From: Limisphaerales bacterium
GTDB lineage: Bacteria > Verrucomicrobiota > Verrucomicrobiia > Limisphaerales > UBA11358
Reading direction: 5' to 3'
Length of the DNA stretch: 11,696 nt
Assembly: GCA_003455565.1 (NCBI GenBank)
Contig: DMQW01000031.1
Coordinates: 1-11,696, forward strand
Below, piece after piece: positions 10,987 through 11,696 of the stretch. The notes beneath the pieces were generated by a model, which ran no database searches, had not been told where the DNA came from, and saw nothing but the letters and a program-made list of their open reading frames with translations. Position numbers and translations under genes: made by a program. Numbering within the stretch: position 1 is the stretch's first letter; the number at the start of each line of letters is the position of its first letter.

Positions 10987-11397
10987 ATGGCTGATGTCTT
11001 TTCCAAATCCAAGCGTTCGGAAGTGATGTCGCGGATTCGCAGTCGCGGCAACCAGGCCACGGAACTGGCGCTGGCAAAATTATTCCGGCGGCACAAAATC
11101 ACCGGCTGGCGGCGGAATCAAAAAGTCTTCGGCAAGCCTGATTTCATTTTCCCCAAACACAAACTCGCCGTTTTTGTGGACGGCTGTTTCTGGCATGGCT
11201 GCCCCAAGCACGGAACACAGCCCAAGGGTAATGCCGCTTTCTGGCGCAAAAAGATTTCCCGCAACCAGACGCGCGACAAGCTGGTGAACCGCGCCTTGCG
11301 GCGGGCCGGCTGGCGCGTGATCCGGATTTGGGAACATGAACTGACCCGCAAGAATCAAACGCGCCTGTTGCGCCGAATTGGAAAAGAGACTGCTTGA
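10987..11397 (+). CDS. vsr: Very short patch repair (Vsr) mismatch endonuclease
   Basis: Vsr nicks 5' of the T in T:G mismatches that arise when 5-methylcytosine deaminates, and starts short-patch repair by DNA polymerase I. This 136-residue protein is full length and shows SKRSEVMSRIRSRGNQATE (6-24, the canonical N-terminus with Glu24), FGKPDFIFP (48-56, with the catalytic Asp52), VFVDGCFWHGCPKHG (62-76, with Asp65, Cys67 and His70, and Cys72/His75 as zinc or metal ligands) and GWRVIRIWEHEL (109-120). AAGG at 10973-10976 is a weak ribosome-binding site for ATG 10987. Vsr genes usually travel with a C5-cytosine methyltransferase; the one here (8884) is truncated, leaving this vsr a probable orphan unless another methyltransferase exists. 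Confidence 0.95.
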   Translation: MADVFSKSKRSEVMSRIRSRGNQATELALAKLFRRHKITGWRRNQKVFGKPDFIFPKHKLAVFVDGCFWHGCPKHGTQPKGNAAFWRKKISRNQTRDKLVNRALRRAGWRVIRIWEHELTRKNQTRLLRRIGKETA

Positions 11398-11419
11398 TCT
11401 GCCCTTATCCAGCCTTCCG

Positions 11420-11492
11420 CCGTCGCTTCGTGGCTTGGCACCTTGGCGGTTAAAACCCGTGTTCATCCGCGTCCATCTGCGGTTAAAACAGC
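11420..11492. repeat. Dispersed repeat at the 3' end of the RND gene
   Basis: The block CTTCGTGGCTTGGCACCTTG, then GGCGGTTAAAACC, CGTGTTCATCCGCGTCCATC and TGCGGTTAAAA, is a familiar intergenic pattern of Verrucomicrobiota/Planctomycetes-type genomes (from memory). It contains two GCGGTTAAAA words (11447-11456 and 11480-11489). A shorter relative sits in inverted orientation near 868-883. Confidence 0.45.
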
Positions 11493-11696
11493 CTTGCGGC
11501 GGAAGTGCTGCTGCACGCGTTCCATGTAGAGATAAACCACCGGCGTGATGTAGAGCGTCATGGATTGCGAGACGACGAGGCCGCCGACGACGGCGAGGCC
11601 GAGCGCCTTGCGCGATTCGCCGCCGGCACCGAGGCCCAGCGCGATGGGCAGCGTGGCCATCAACGCGCACATGGTGGTCATCATGATCGGACGGAA
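11463..11696 (-). CDS. RND multidrug/metal efflux pump, extreme C-terminus (runs off the window)
   Basis: The 77 visible residues read FRPIMMTTMCALMATLPIALG...ESRKALGLAVVGGLVVSQSMTLYITPVVYLYME. This is the last periplasm-to-membrane segment pair of AcrB/MdtB/MdtC-type RND pumps (the family is about 1,000-1,050 residues). These inner-membrane trimers export drugs using the proton gradient. Landmarks are FRPIMMTT, GxGAGxExRxxLGxAVVGGLxxS and the final TPVVYLY. The start lies beyond base 11696. The last eight codons (VLTADGRG-stop) are encoded by the dispersed repeat, so the natural C-terminus has been altered slightly. Confidence 0.92.
   Translation of the reverse strand, partial: FRPIMMTTMCALMATLPIALGLGAGGESRKALGLAVVGGLVVSQSMTLYITPVVYLYMERVQQHFRRKAVLTADGRG

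Overview
This is a GC-rich (roughly 58-60% by eye) bacterial chromosomal window. The gene make-up, the scarcity of good Shine-Dalgarno sites, and the short palindromic and 'TTAACCRCAGA'-type interspersed repeats suggest a free-living Verrucomicrobiota-like bacterium, possibly of the Pedosphaera/Limisphaerales kind. That placement is an inference from style, not from a marker-gene comparison.

Left edge (1-1073): the N-terminal 284 codons of gatB (tRNA amidotransferase subunit B) run leftward off the window. A 219-base divergent promoter region follows, with a plausible sigma-70 promoter and a TGACAA/TTGTCA palindrome facing right.

Metabolic operon (1074-7601): five rightward genes are tightly packed. 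They encode (i) a phosphoenolpyruvate mutase/isocitrate lyase superfamily enzyme with a hybrid active-site loop, (ii) a class I aminotransferase, (iii) an ATP-grasp ligase overlapping it by ATGA, (iv) an MFS transporter starting on the next base, and (v) a gamma-glutamyltransferase-like Ntn hydrolase overlapping the transporter. A strong hairpin terminator (7667-7697) closes the unit. The set (keto-acid maker, transaminase, amide ligase, exporter, gamma-glutamyl hydrolase/transferase) looks like a small-molecule pathway for an unknown amino-acid-derived or peptide product. It resembles the PepM + transaminase + ATP-grasp + exporter logic of phosphonoalanine-peptide clusters, but the first enzyme lacks the canonical PEP mutase signature. 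This is the best candidate here for an undescribed system.

Accessory island (7900-11397): a VapBC toxin-antitoxin pair with its own promoter comes first, then the remains of a type II restriction-modification module. That module has a C-protein-like controller with a C-box-like palindrome over its start, a C5-cytosine methyltransferase, a convergent HNH endonuclease, two small unknown proteins and a Vsr mismatch endonuclease. The methyltransferase is damaged at both ends. Its 5' end carries two different palindromic repeat elements read in frame, and its 3' half, from before motif VI, is missing where the HNH gene begins. The module is therefore probably decaying or rearranged.

Right edge (11398-11696): an interspersed repeat supplies the last codons and stop of a leftward RND efflux pump gene that runs off the window. 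No tRNA, rRNA, CRISPR array, transposase or phage integrase was seen.
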